This document shows positions 1 to 6,521 of a stretch of DNA of 6,521 bases, in pieces. Origin of the DNA: an uncultured Curvibacter sp. (lineage in GTDB: Bacteria; Pseudomonadota; Gammaproteobacteria; Burkholderiales; Burkholderiaceae). A program made the position numbers and the translations under genes. Every line of letters begins with the position of its first letter. The first letter of the stretch is position 1. The stretch lies in the NCBI GenBank assembly GCA_946481355.1, contig CAMLNH010000164.1, positions 1-6,521 of the forward strand. Reading direction: 5' to 3'. The notes beneath the pieces were generated by a model. That model made no database searches, was not told the origin of the DNA, and saw only the letters and a program-made list of their open reading frames with translations.

Positions 1-1510
1 TCTCCATGAACTGGCTGGGCAGCTCGACGGCGTCCCACTCCACGCCGCTGATGCCCGAGACGTCGCGCTCGTTGACCTGGGTCAGTAGGTGGTGCAGGCC
101 GTGGCCGAATTCATGGAAGAGGGTGATGACGTCGTCGTGGGTCAACAGCGGGGGCTTGCCGCCCACGCCGTCTGCAAAGTTGCAGACCATGTGCGCAACG
201 GGTGTCTGCAGCTGGCCGTTGTCGGGCCGCAGCCAGCGCGCCCGTACGTCGTCCATCCAGGCGCCGCCGCGCTTGCCGGCCCGTGCCGGCTGGTCCAGGT
301 AGAACTGGCCGACCAGACGGCCGTCACGCTCGATGCGGTAGAACTCCACGGCCGGGTGCCAGACCGGTGCCGTGTCGCGGCGGATGGCCACCTCGAACAG
401 GGTCTCGACGATCTTGAACAGGCCGGCGATCACGCGCGGCGCGGTGAAATATTCCTTGAGCTCCTGCTCGCTGAAGGCATAGCGTGCTTCTTTGAGGCGC
501 TCGGAGACATAGGGCCAGTCCCAGGGCTGCGGATCGGCCATGCCCAGCTCATCGCGGGCATAGGCACGCAGGTCGACCACGTCCTGCTCCGCGTAGGGAC
601 GCGCCTTGACGGCCAGTTCGCGCAGGAACTGGATCACCTGTTCGGGTGAGTCGGCCATTTTGGGCACTACTGAGAGCTCGCCGAAATTGCGGTAGCCCAG
701 CAGCTGTGCTTCTTCCCGGCGCAGGGCCAGGATCTCGCGGATCAGCTCGGCGTTATCGAATTTCTTCCCCTCACCTTCGGCCTGATCGGAAGCACGGGTG
801 ACATAGGCGCGGTAGAGCTTATGGCGCAGTTCGCTGCTTTTCACGAACTGCATGACCGGCAGATAGCAGGGCATCTTGAGCGTGAGCTTGTGGCCGGCCT
901 TGCCTTCGGCTTCGGCTGCGGCGCGGGTGGCTTCCAGCACGTCGGCAGGCAGGCCCTCCAGCTCTGCGGCGCTGGCGTAACAGGCCCAGGCGTCGGTGGC
1001 GTCCAGGGTGTGCTCGCTGAATTTCTGGCTCAGCTCGGCCTGGCGTTCCTGGATCGCGGCGTAACGCTCCTTGGCCGGGCCTGTGAGCTCGGCGCCGCCC
1101 AGCACGAAGTTACGCAGGGCATTGGTCTGGGCCTGTCGCTGCTCGGCATTCAGCGTGGCCGGGGAGATGGCCTTGTATTTCGCGTAGAGGCGCTCGTCGG
1201 AACCCAGGCGGGTCCAGAACTCGGTCACGCGCGGTAGGGCCTCGTTGTAGGCCGCGCGCAACTCGGGCGTGTCGGCCACGCTGTTGAGGTGACTGATCGT
1301 TCCCCAGGCTCGGCCCAGCTGCTCGGTGGCCACGTCAAGCTCGCGGGCGATGGCTGTCCAGTCGGCCGGGAAGTCCGCAACGGTCACGCGCTCCAGTGCG
1401 GCCTCCGAGGCCTGCAAAAGCGTATCAATGGCGGGAGCCACATGTTCGGGGCGGATGCGGTCGAAGGCGGGGAGGTCGGCAAAATCGAGCAGGGGATTGT
1501 TCATGAACAT
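1..1510 (-). CDS. prlC: Oligopeptidase A, zinc metallopeptidase of family M3 (3' part outside window)
   Basis: This gene encodes a cytoplasmic zinc endopeptidase that breaks down short peptides, including cleaved signal peptides. Reading the minus strand from 1510 gives 503 uninterrupted codons to the window edge. The family is usually about 680 residues, so roughly the last quarter is missing. The N-terminus (NNPLLDF, then IRPEHVAPAID) resembles E. coli OpdA/PrlC, as do SHLNSV near residue 90, YLPVM, YRAY.TRASDQ and KRGGAWMDD. The active site is intact: HEFGH at residues 466-470 (bases 101-115) gives the zinc-binding His466 and His470 and the catalytic Glu467. The third zinc ligand is Glu496 in AVELPSQFME. 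The gene follows folD on the same strand. Its start is uncertain: ATGs at 1510 and 1504 both fit the family N-terminus, another in-frame ATG lies at 1552, and none has a clear Shine-Dalgarno sequence. The identity is secure. Confidence 0.95.
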   Translation of the reverse strand, partial: MFMNNPLLDFADLPAFDRIRPEHVAPAIDTLLQASEAALERVTVADFPADWTAIARELDVATEQLGRAWGTISHLNSVADTPELRAAYNEALPRVTEFWTRLGSDERLYAKYKAISPATLNAEQRQAQTNALRNFVLGGAELTGPAKERYAAIQERQAELSQKFSEHTLDATDAWACYASAAELEGLPADVLEATRAAAEAEGKAGHKLTLKMPCYLPVMQFVKSSELRHKLYRAYVTRASDQAEGEGKKFDNAELIREILALRREEAQLLGYRNFGELSVVPKMADSPEQVIQFLRELAVKARPYAEQDVVDLRAYARDELGMADPQPWDWPYVSERLKEARYAFSEQELKEYFTAPRVIAGLFKIVETLFEVAIRRDTAPVWHPAVEFYRIERDGRLVGQFYLDQPARAGKRGGAWMDDVRARWLRPDNGQLQTPVAHMVCNFADGVGGKPPLLTHDDVITLFHEFGHGLHHLLTQVNERDVSGISGVEWDAVELPSQFME

Positions 1511-1573
1511 GATTGTGCGGTCTGTCGGTGCGGATTCAAGCGCTGCCCCCATAGCTTGTGCTGATGATGCCGA

Positions 1574-2425
1574 TCAGCTCGCGGCGCGCTCGGCGGCTTC
1601 CAGGGTATTGACCAGCAGCATGGTGATGGTCATGGGCCCCACGCCGCCGGGCACCGGGGTGATCCAGCCGGCCACCTGCTTCACGCCTTCGAAGTCCACG
1701 TCGCCGCAGAGCTTGCCTTCGTCGTTGCGGTTCATGCCCACGTCGATGACCACGGCGCCGGGCTTGACCATGTCGGCCGTCAGCACATTGCGCTTGCCCA
1801 CGGCGGCAACAACGATGTCGGCCTGCCGCGTGTGGTGTGCGAGGTCGGGGGTCGCACTGTGGCAGATGGTGACGGTGGCGCTGGCTTGCAAGAGCAGCAT
1901 GGCCATCGGCTTGCCCACGATGTTGGAGCGGCCGATCACCACGGCATGCTTGCCTTTGGGGTCGCAGCCGATCGATTCGAGCATCTTCATGCAACCATAG
2001 GGCGTGCAGGGCTTGAAGCCGGCCTGGCCGACCATCAGCGCGCCGGCGCTGGCGACATGGAAGCCGTCAACGTCCTTCAGCGGAGAGATGGTCTCGATGA
2101 CCTTGTGGGCGTCGATGTGGGGCGGCAGCGGCAGCTGCACCAGGATGCCGTGGATGGCCGGGTCATCGTTGAGGGCTGACACACGCGCCAGCAGTTCGGC
2201 TTCGGTCATGCTGGCGGGGTATTGCTCCAGCACCGAGTGCAGCCCGCTGTCCTGGCAGGCCTTGACCTTGTTGCGCACGTACACCTGCGAGGCCGGGTTG
2301 TCGCCCACGAGGATCACCGCCAGGCCCGGCCGGGTGCCGCGGGCGGTCAGTGCGGCAGCGCGTGCGGCCACCTCGGTGCGAATGTGCTTTGACAGGGCGT
2401 TTCCATCGATCAGCTGGGCAGTCAT
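1574..2425 (-). CDS. folD: Bifunctional methylenetetrahydrofolate dehydrogenase / methenyltetrahydrofolate cyclohydrolase
   Basis: FolD is a cytoplasmic, usually dimeric enzyme. It oxidises 5,10-methylene-THF with NADP+ and hydrolyses the product to 10-formyl-THF, supplying one-carbon units for purine and formyl-methionine synthesis. The product is 283 residues, a normal full length. Family signatures are all present: [13 protein letters not shown] with Tyr49 and catalytic Lys53; ILVQLPLP with Gln97; PLKDVDGFH with Asp120; PCTPYG at 139-144; the dinucleotide-binding segment GRSNIVGKP at 165-173; and the C-terminal PGGVGPMT at 259-266. The start at 2425 is chosen because AAGGA stands 7 nt upstream and [12 protein letters not shown] fits the family N-terminus. 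An in-frame ATG at 2467 would add 14 unrelated residues and lies inside a terminator-like hairpin. The gene sits 66 bp after the response regulator and before prlC, all on one strand. Confidence 0.97.
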   Translation of the reverse strand: MTAQLIDGNALSKHIRTEVAARAAALTARGTRPGLAVILVGDNPASQVYVRNKVKACQDSGLHSVLEQYPASMTEAELLARVSALNDDPAIHGILVQLPLPPHIDAHKVIETISPLKDVDGFHVASAGALMVGQAGFKPCTPYGCMKMLESIGCDPKGKHAVVIGRSNIVGKPMAMLLLQASATVTICHSATPDLAHHTRQADIVVAAVGKRNVLTADMVKPGAVVIDVGMNRNDEGKLCGDVDFEGVKQVAGWITPVPGGVGPMTITMLLVNTLEAAERAAS

Positions 2426-2432
2426 GGCGGGA

Positions 2433-2437
2433 TCCTT
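2433..2437 (-). promoter_or_regulatory. folD Shine-Dalgarno sequence
   Basis: The minus strand reads AAGGA, followed by 7 nt and then the ATG at 2425. This is the best ribosome binding site near folD and decides the start against the in-frame ATG at 2467. It lies only a few bases beyond the U-rich tract of the upstream hairpin. Confidence 0.7.
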
Positions 2438-2444
2438 GGTCCAG

Positions 2445-2476
2445 AAACAACAAAGGCCGCACTGCATGCGGCCTCT
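2445..2476 (-). terminator. Intrinsic terminator-like hairpin after the response regulator, in the folD leader
   Basis: On the minus strand the arm AGGCCGCA (2474-2467), the loop TGCAG and the arm TGCGGCCT (2461-2454) form a perfect 8-bp GC-rich stem. One G-U and one A-U pair can extend it. The U-rich run TTTGTTGTTT begins at the base of the stem and ends at 2445. This is the form of a Rho-independent terminator for the kinase/regulator transcript. The U run is broken by two Gs, so termination may be partial. Only 19 nt separate its end from the folD ATG, so it also belongs to the folD leader if transcription reads through. Confidence 0.7.
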
Positions 2477-2491
2477 GGGTGAGGGGGTGTG

Positions 2492-3115
2492 TCAGGCCTT
2501 GGCCTGCGCGCCGAGGGCGATCTTGAGCAGGTCGGCCACGGTGTTGGCGTTGAGCTTTTCCATGATGTTGGCGCGGTGCGCCTCCACCGTCTTGATGCTG
2601 ATGCCCAGGTCATCGGCGATCTGCTTGTTCAAGCGGCCGGCAACGATGCGCTCGAGCACCTGGCTCTCGCGCAGCGTGAGCTTGGAGAGCAGGGCTTCGC
2701 GGCTGGCGGCCTGCTGGTGCACGCTGAAGGTTTCCCGCGCACGCTCGAGCATGCGCTCGACCAGGTCGACCAGCTGGTCTTCCTTGAAAGGCTTCTGGAT
2801 GAAGTCCATCGCGCCCTTCTTCATGGTGTCCACCGCCATGGGCACGTCACCATGGCCCGTGATGAAAACCACCGGCAGGGGCGAATGGCTCTCGATCAGG
2901 CGGTTCTGCAACTCCAGGCCGGTCATGCCTTCCATGCGGATGTCCACGATCAGGCAGGCGACTTCGCGCGGGTCGTAGCGGCTCAGGAAGGATTCGGCGG
3001 AATCGAAGCAGCGGACCCGGTAGTCCTTGCCCTCGAGCAGCCACTGCAGGGAATCTCGCACGGCCTCGTCGTCATCGACGACGTACACGGTGCCTTTTTT
3101 GGGGATCAGACTCAT
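2492..3115 (-). CDS. Two-component response regulator, FixJ/NarL family (receiver + LuxR-type HTH)
   Basis: This 207-residue cytoplasmic transcription factor should be phosphorylated by the kinase encoded just upstream. The receiver domain covers about residues 8-122. It shows the acidic pair Asp15/Asp16, the phospho-acceptor Asp58 (LIVDIRM), the switch residue Thr86 (FITGHGDVPMAV) and Lys108 in QKPF, the normal arrangement for an active receiver. A linker leads to a LuxR/NarL helix-turn-helix at about 145-200, with LTLRESQVLERI, NKQIADDLGIS and the recognition-helix segment KTVEAHRANIMEKL. The pattern is that of the FixJ/TodT/StyR group. The start at 3115 gives the usual short lead into the first beta strand (GTVYVVDDD). 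It lies 2 bp after the kinase stop, so the two genes are almost surely cotranscribed and probably translationally coupled. A terminator-like hairpin follows. The target genes cannot be read from the sequence. I do not recognise a specific named gene. Confidence 0.95.
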   Translation of the reverse strand: MSLIPKKGTVYVVDDDEAVRDSLQWLLEGKDYRVRCFDSAESFLSRYDPREVACLIVDIRMEGMTGLELQNRLIESHSPLPVVFITGHGDVPMAVDTMKKGAMDFIQKPFKEDQLVDLVERMLERARETFSVHQQAASREALLSKLTLRESQVLERIVAGRLNKQIADDLGISIKTVEAHRANIMEKLNANTVADLLKIALGAQAKA

Positions 3116-3117
3116 GT

Positions 3118-5673
3118 TCAACCTGACATTTTTTCTGTGGGCGCCTGCGCTGCCGTCGCCTCGGTCGGCTTGCCATCCATCGGAAGCCAGAAGGAGAAGC
3201 GGCAGCCGGTCACTTCGGAGCCATTGTAGAGGTTCTCGGCCTTCATCCGGCCCTGGTGCGACTCGACGATGGAACGGCATAGCGACAGGCCGATGCCCAT
3301 GCCCTCGGCCTTGGTGGTGTGGAAGGCTTCGTAGAGCCGCTCCATCACCTCGGGCGGGATGCCGCGGCCGGTGTCGGTCACGGTGAACTCGACCACGGAG
3401 CGGCCTTCCACCGTGCCCGGCAGTACCTGCAGTTCCACCCGGCGCTCCTGAGGCGGACGCTGGGCTTGTACGATGGCCTCGGCCGCGTTCTTGAGCAGGT
3501 TGACCAGCACCTGCTCGATCAGGATGGGGTCGACCACCAGCGGGGGCAGCGTGGCCGTGTAATGGCTCAGGCGCACGTTGTAGCGGCGCAGTTCGATCTC
3601 GGCCAGTTCCACGGCTTCGCTGACCATGACCGACACCTCGGACGGGGTGCGGTTGGGCTCGCTGCGTTTCACGAAGGCGCGGATGCGCTGGATGATCTGG
3701 CCCGCGCGCTGCGCCTGCTTGGCCGTCTTTTCCAGCGCACCCAGCAGATCGTCCTCCGAGATCTGCCTGGACTTGATGCGCGACACCATGCCGTTGCAGT
3801 AGTTGTTGATGGCCGTCAGTGGCTGGTTGAGCTCGTGCGCCACGCTCGAGGCCATTTCGCCCATGGTGATCAGGCGGCTGGCGGTCTGGGCGCGTTCGGC
3901 CTGGGCGGAGGCCTGGGCCTCGGCCAGGCGGCGCGGCGTGATGTCGGTGGCGATCACCATCTGGGCCAGGCGGCCATCCACCCAGGTCAGGTAGCGCGTT
4001 CGCACTTCCAGCCACTTGCCCAGTTCTTCGACATACAGTTCGGCGTTCTCCGCCTCGGCGTCGGGCAGGCTGCTGGTGGGCATGCCCACGAGGCCGTCCA
4101 CGGGGTCGTGGCTGTCCTCGGTGTTGACGCGCGGCGGTGCACCGGCCTGGCTGGAGAGCAGGGCGTGGCCATGGCTCTGGTCGCTGAACCAGAGCCGATA
4201 CATCTTGTTGGCAAACAGCAGTTCGTCGCTGCCCAGCGGTGCCACCGACACAGAAGCGTCCAGGGCCTCCAGCACCGTGGTGAAGCGCTCGTACGAGGCG
4301 TAGAGCTGCTCGCGCACGCGGTTGGGCTCGGTGATGTCGGTCATCGAGGTCATCCAGCCTGTCTGCAGGCCGCGTGCATCGATCAGCGGCGAGACATAGA
4401 TGCGCGCGTCGAACAGCGTGCCGTCCTTGCGCTTGACGCGCACCTGGAAGCCGCCGGGCGTGACGCGACCGGTCAGCTCGTCTTCCAGCCGTGCGGCCAG
4501 CATCTCGCGGTCTTCCTCGGGCCAGTAGGGGAAGGGGGCGGTACAGCCCACGAGCTCGCGTTCGCTCCAGCCCGTCATCTGACAGAAAGCGGTGTTGACG
4601 TAGGTGATGCGGCCCTGCAGGTCCAGCGCGCGCATGCCTGTCGGCATGGAGTTTTCCATCGCGCGGCGGAAATTGGTTTCCAGCACCAGCGCCTGCTGGG
4701 CCTGCATGCGCCGGCGCGTGTGGCGCCAGTTGGCGATCAGCATCCAGGCCGTCATCACGCTCAGCGTGCCCACCAGCCAGAACAGGCCGCTGCCGATCAC
4801 GCCCAGCGAGGCACGGTAGGCCTGGGCGTGCAGCACCAGCCCGTTGCCCACGGGAGAAACGGGGACCTCGTATTCATTGGCGTGGGTGGCCCAGCCCATC
4901 CACGGGCCGATGCGGTTGCGCCGGGGGGCGCTGCTGCCGGCCAGAACCTCTCCGCGCGAGTCACGCAGGGACACGGCATAGCGCGCCGAGACCTCGGAGG
5001 GCACGCCGTAGCGGTAGAGTGTGTCGAGCGAGTATTCCGCGAGCACCACGCCGGCGAAGCTCGTGCGGGTGTGCAGGGGCAGGTGCAGCTCCAGCAGGGC
5101 CGTGCCATCGGGCGATGCGGCGCGCTGGACGTAGATGGGCTGACGCAGCTCGCGCGCCAGGGCGTAGGCGTTTTCCGTCTCGGTCGGTTTGGCCGGGCGG
5201 ACACCGTTGCGTGTGGCCCCCTGGGCCAGGCCCAGCGCCAGCGTCGGGTTGCCCTGGCTGGCGCGCAGGCGCAGCCTCTCGTCGACCCAGCTCAAGCCTT
5301 GCAGCTCGGGGTACTGGTTGAGCAGCACATTGGCGCGGTTGCGGAACTGCTCCGCGTCGAGCTCCAGGTTGGAGACCTGCTGCGCCAGTCGAACCAGCTC
5401 CTCCTGCCGCTCCAGCAGCCGCAGGCGCACGCGCTGCTGGGCGTATTCCACATCACGGCGCACGGCTTCCTGCTCGCGCTCCATCTCTTCGAGACGGAGG
5501 TAGCCGAAAGCGGCCACGATGGCGGCGAAGAAGAGCAGTACGGCTACCAGCGGCGCCAGCATGGCGTAGCGGTCCTGGCGATGTGGAGATTGCTGGCGCC
5601 ACCAGGAACGCAGGCGCTGGGCGGCGGGGAGTTCGCGCAGGCGGGGAAGCAGACGGGTCAGGGCTTGGAGCAT
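3118..5673 (-). CDS. Membrane-bound PAS sensor histidine kinase
   Basis: This 851-residue inner-membrane kinase senses an unknown signal and phosphorylates the regulator encoded next to it. After a basic cytoplasmic N-terminus come membrane helix 1 (about 38-59) and a periplasmic region of about 230 residues. That region begins with a charged, probably coiled-coil helix (about 60-105) and may be Cache-like, which I cannot confirm. Membrane helix 2 (about 291-314) follows. Next is a first PAS domain (about 333-450, with GRITYVNTAFCQMTGW), ending in the PAC-like MTSMTDITE. A second, more divergent PAS domain spans about 455-580 and carries a polar, acidic stretch at about 498-545. The kinase core has the phospho-accepting His613 (SSVAHELNQPLTAINNY), N box NLLKNAAEA (Asn725, Asn729), G1 box DTGRGIP (Asp767), F box YEAFHTTK (Phe784) and G2 box GMGIGLSL (791-798). 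It should be active. The class resembles FixL/DctB-type kinases. No receiver domain is attached. The ATG at 5673 has no clear Shine-Dalgarno sequence. An ATG at 5562 (Met38) would remove the cytoplasmic N-terminus and is less likely. Confidence 0.95.
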   Translation of the reverse strand: MLQALTRLLPRLRELPAAQRLRSWWRQQSPHRQDRYAMLAPLVAVLLFFAAIVAAFGYLRLEEMEREQEAVRRDVEYAQQRVRLRLLERQEELVRLAQQVSNLELDAEQFRNRANVLLNQYPELQGLSWVDERLRLRASQGNPTLALGLAQGATRNGVRPAKPTETENAYALARELRQPIYVQRAASPDGTALLELHLPLHTRTSFAGVVLAEYSLDTLYRYGVPSEVSARYAVSLRDSRGEVLAGSSAPRRNRIGPWMGWATHANEYEVPVSPVGNGLVLHAQAYRASLGVIGSGLFWLVGTLSVMTAWMLIANWRHTRRRMQAQQALVLETNFRRAMENSMPTGMRALDLQGRITYVNTAFCQMTGWSERELVGCTAPFPYWPEEDREMLAARLEDELTGRVTPGGFQVRVKRKDGTLFDARIYVSPLIDARGLQTGWMTSMTDITEPNRVREQLYASYERFTTVLEALDASVSVAPLGSDELLFANKMYRLWFSDQSHGHALLSSQAGAPPRVNTEDSHDPVDGLVGMPTSSLPDAEAENAELYVEELGKWLEVRTRYLTWVDGRLAQMVIATDITPRRLAEAQASAQAERAQTASRLITMGEMASSVAHELNQPLTAINNYCNGMVSRIKSRQISEDDLLGALEKTAKQAQRAGQIIQRIRAFVKRSEPNRTPSEVSVMVSEAVELAEIELRRYNVRLSHYTATLPPLVVDPILIEQVLVNLLKNAAEAIVQAQRPPQERRVELQVLPGTVEGRSVVEFTVTDTGRGIPPEVMERLYEAFHTTKAEGMGIGLSLCRSIVESHQGRMKAENLYNGSEVTGCRFSFWLPMDGKPTEATAAQAPTEKMSG

Positions 5674-5720
5674 GTCTGATGCAAGTGTATTCCGGCCTGC
5701 CGCGATGAGACTTTGATAAA

Positions 5721-5733
5721 TTCATATCATGAA
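5721..5733. repeat. Inverted repeat TTCAT-N3-ATGAA, candidate operator
   Basis: Two perfect 5-bp arms flank a 3-bp spacer, centred at 5727. A wider pair, TTTGAT (5712-5717) and ATCAAA (5734-5739), encloses it almost concentrically. The site lies in the AT-rich divergent spacer, nearer the kinase gene. Regulator binding is inferred from symmetry and place only. Short AT-rich palindromes can also arise by chance. Confidence 0.4.
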
Positions 5734-5752
5734 ATCAAAAAGCACAGTTCAA

Positions 5753-5767
5753 AATTTCATGGAAATT
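5753..5767. repeat. Inverted repeat AATTTC-N3-GAAATT, candidate operator
   Basis: Two perfect 6-bp arms flank ATG, centred at 5760. This is 33 bp from the centre of the other repeat, close to three helical turns, so dimers bound at both would lie on one face of the DNA. The half-site ATTTCAT (5754-5760) is also the reverse complement of ATGAAAT at 5729-5735, so the two sites share sequence. Which protein binds, if any, cannot be told from the sequence. Confidence 0.45.
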
Positions 5768-5824
5768 ATGAGAAACTCTCGTATCGTTTTAAATTGGCCA
5801 CAAGCCTGAAACCGAGGAGCACGC

Positions 5825-6521
5825 ATGTCAGCCCTACCCCAGAACCTGTCTGGACTCAATGCCGAAGATCTCGACAGCCAGGAAACCCTGGAATGGAAAC
5901 ACGCCCTGGAGGCGGTGATTGCACAGGAGGGCCCGGAGCGCGCCCACTTCCTGCTGGAGCAACTGCTGGAACATGCACGCCAGCACAGCATCGACATGCC
6001 GTTCTCGGCGACCACGGGCTACGTCAACACCATCGAGCCCGACCAGGAGGCCCACAGCCCGGGCAATCTGGACCTGGAAGGCCGTCTGCGCGCCTATATG
6101 CGCTGGAACGCCATGGCCATGGTGGTTAAGGCCAACCGCCTGGACCCGTTTGACGGCGGCGATCTCGGGGGGCACATCAGCTCCTTCCAGTCGCTGGCAC
6201 ACATGTTTGCGGCCGGCTTCAACCACTTCTGGCACGCTGACAACACGGACGAGGGCGGTACCCACGGCGGCGACCTGCTCTACATACAGGGCCACTCTTC
6301 GCCCGGCATCTACGCCCGCGCCTTCCTCGAAGGCCGCATCAGCGAAGACCAGATGCTGAACTTCCGCCAGGAAGTCGACGGCAAGGGCCTGCCCAGCTAC
6401 CCGCACCCCAAGCTCATGCCGGGTTTCTGGCAGTTCCCCACGGTGTCCATGGGCCTGGGGCCCATCATGGCGATCTACCAGGCGCGTTTCCTCAAGTACC
6501 TGCACGCCCGCGGCATTGCCG
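5825..6521 (+). CDS. aceE: Pyruvate dehydrogenase E1 component, homodimeric type (3' part outside window)
   Basis: AceE is the thiamine-diphosphate-dependent E1 subunit of the cytoplasmic pyruvate dehydrogenase complex. It decarboxylates pyruvate and passes the acetyl group to the lipoyl domains of E2. Reading from 5825 gives 232 codons to the window edge, about a quarter of the roughly 890-residue family length. Landmarks shared with E. coli AceE are EAVIAQEGPERAHFLLEQL (29-47), TTGYVNTI, RAYMRWNAMAMVVKANR, GGHISSFQS with His117 (E. coli His106), GGDLLYIQGHSSPG with His157 (E. coli His142), SYPHPKLMPGFWQFPTVSMG and KYLHARG. The two His are active-site residues in E. coli. The start is well supported by GAGGAG 5 nt upstream. 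Between FNHF and GGDL the protein is about four residues longer than E. coli AceE. The gene diverges from the sensor kinase gene. An aceF gene would be expected downstream but is not visible. Confidence 0.97.
   Translation, partial: MSALPQNLSGLNAEDLDSQETLEWKHALEAVIAQEGPERAHFLLEQLLEHARQHSIDMPFSATTGYVNTIEPDQEAHSPGNLDLEGRLRAYMRWNAMAMVVKANRLDPFDGGDLGGHISSFQSLAHMFAAGFNHFWHADNTDEGGTHGGDLLYIQGHSSPGIYARAFLEGRISEDQMLNFRQEVDGKGLPSYPHPKLMPGFWQFPTVSMGLGPIMAIYQARFLKYLHARGIA

Larger units (their letters stand above)
5674..5824. promoter_or_regulatory. Divergent control region between the sensor kinase gene and aceE
   Basis: These 151 bp must hold the aceE promoter and probably that of the kinase operon. 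The stretch from about 5711 to 5800 is strikingly AT-rich against the GC-rich genes on both sides, as expected for promoter DNA. It contains two perfect inverted repeats, each with a 3-bp spacer: TTCAT-ATC-ATGAA (5721-5733) and AATTTC-ATG-GAAATT (5753-5767). A third, weaker one is GAGA-AAC-TCTC (5770-5780). TATCAT at 5725-5730 resembles a -10 box and TTGATA at 5713-5718 a -35 box, but the two are not correctly spaced for one promoter. I therefore name no sigma-70 promoter with confidence. On the aceE side a strong GAGGAG (5814-5819) serves translation. Confidence 0.6.

Noticed and set aside
89..1564. Several plus-strand open frames (89-649, 821-1237, 1289-1564) over the oligopeptidase gene
   Set aside because: The minus strand reads through here as one continuous PrlC frame with an intact active site. 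The plus-strand frames have no family resemblance and are shadows.
2493..2506. Inverted repeat CAGGCC-TT-GGCCTG at the end of the response regulator gene
   Set aside because: A loop of 2 nt is too small for a stable hairpin, there is no U-rich tract next to it, and the bases are explained by Gln, Ala, Lys and Ala codons. The real terminator candidate lies further on.
3116..4015. An N-terminal extension of the response regulator upstream of 3115
   Set aside because: The frame stays open upstream but overlaps the kinase gene, and its translation is low-complexity, rich in Arg, Gly and Pro. The receiver domain begins naturally just after the ATG at 3115.
3319..5679. A 786-codon open frame on the plus strand opposite the sensor kinase gene
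   Set aside because: It mirrors the kinase gene in the antisense direction, is rich in His, Gly, Ala and Gln with no recognisable domain, and is the usual by-product of strong GC bias at third codon positions. The kinase frame has clear domains from end to end.
5713..5742. A sigma-70 promoter using TTGATA (5713-5718) as the -35 box
   Set aside because: At a spacing of 16-18 bp the next hexamers are A-rich without a -10 match, and the TATCAT that does resemble a -10 box is only 6 bp away.
5834..6505. A 223-codon minus-strand open frame opposite aceE
   Set aside because: The plus strand encodes a textbook AceE N-terminus with a strong Shine-Dalgarno sequence. The antisense frame has no recognisable domain.

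Overview
The window is a GC-rich stretch of ordinary bacterial chromosome. The protein sequences and gene types suggest a betaproteobacterium of the order Burkholderiales, and the family Comamonadaceae would fit. That placement is judged from remembered homologues, not from a search. I found no mobile elements, CRISPR arrays, tRNA or rRNA genes.

Layout: four genes lie on the minus strand and one on the plus strand. From the right, the minus-strand genes are a membrane-bound PAS-domain sensor histidine kinase (3118-5673), its FixJ/NarL-type response regulator (2492-3115, 2 bp after the kinase stop), folD (1574-2425) and prlC, coding for oligopeptidase A (1-1510, its 3' part outside the window). 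On the plus strand, aceE, coding for the E1 subunit of pyruvate dehydrogenase (5825 onward), starts 151 bp from the kinase start and runs off the right edge. The kinase/regulator pair and aceE are therefore divergent. They share an AT-rich control region that carries two short inverted repeats.

How the genes may work together: kinase and regulator form a complete phosphorelay, with an extracytoplasmic sensor region, two PAS domains, a phospho-accepting His, a receiver Asp and a LuxR-type DNA-binding domain. Their position opposite the pyruvate dehydrogenase gene makes control of central carbon flux a reasonable but unproven idea. An intrinsic-terminator-like hairpin sits between the regulator and folD. 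Its U-rich tract ends only 19 nt before the folD start codon, so how folD is transcribed is an open question. folD (one-carbon folate metabolism) and prlC (peptide turnover) look like housekeeping genes.

The window shows no clearly new biological system. The points most worth a second look are the divergent control region, the hairpin in the folD leader and the unknown ligand of the sensor kinase.
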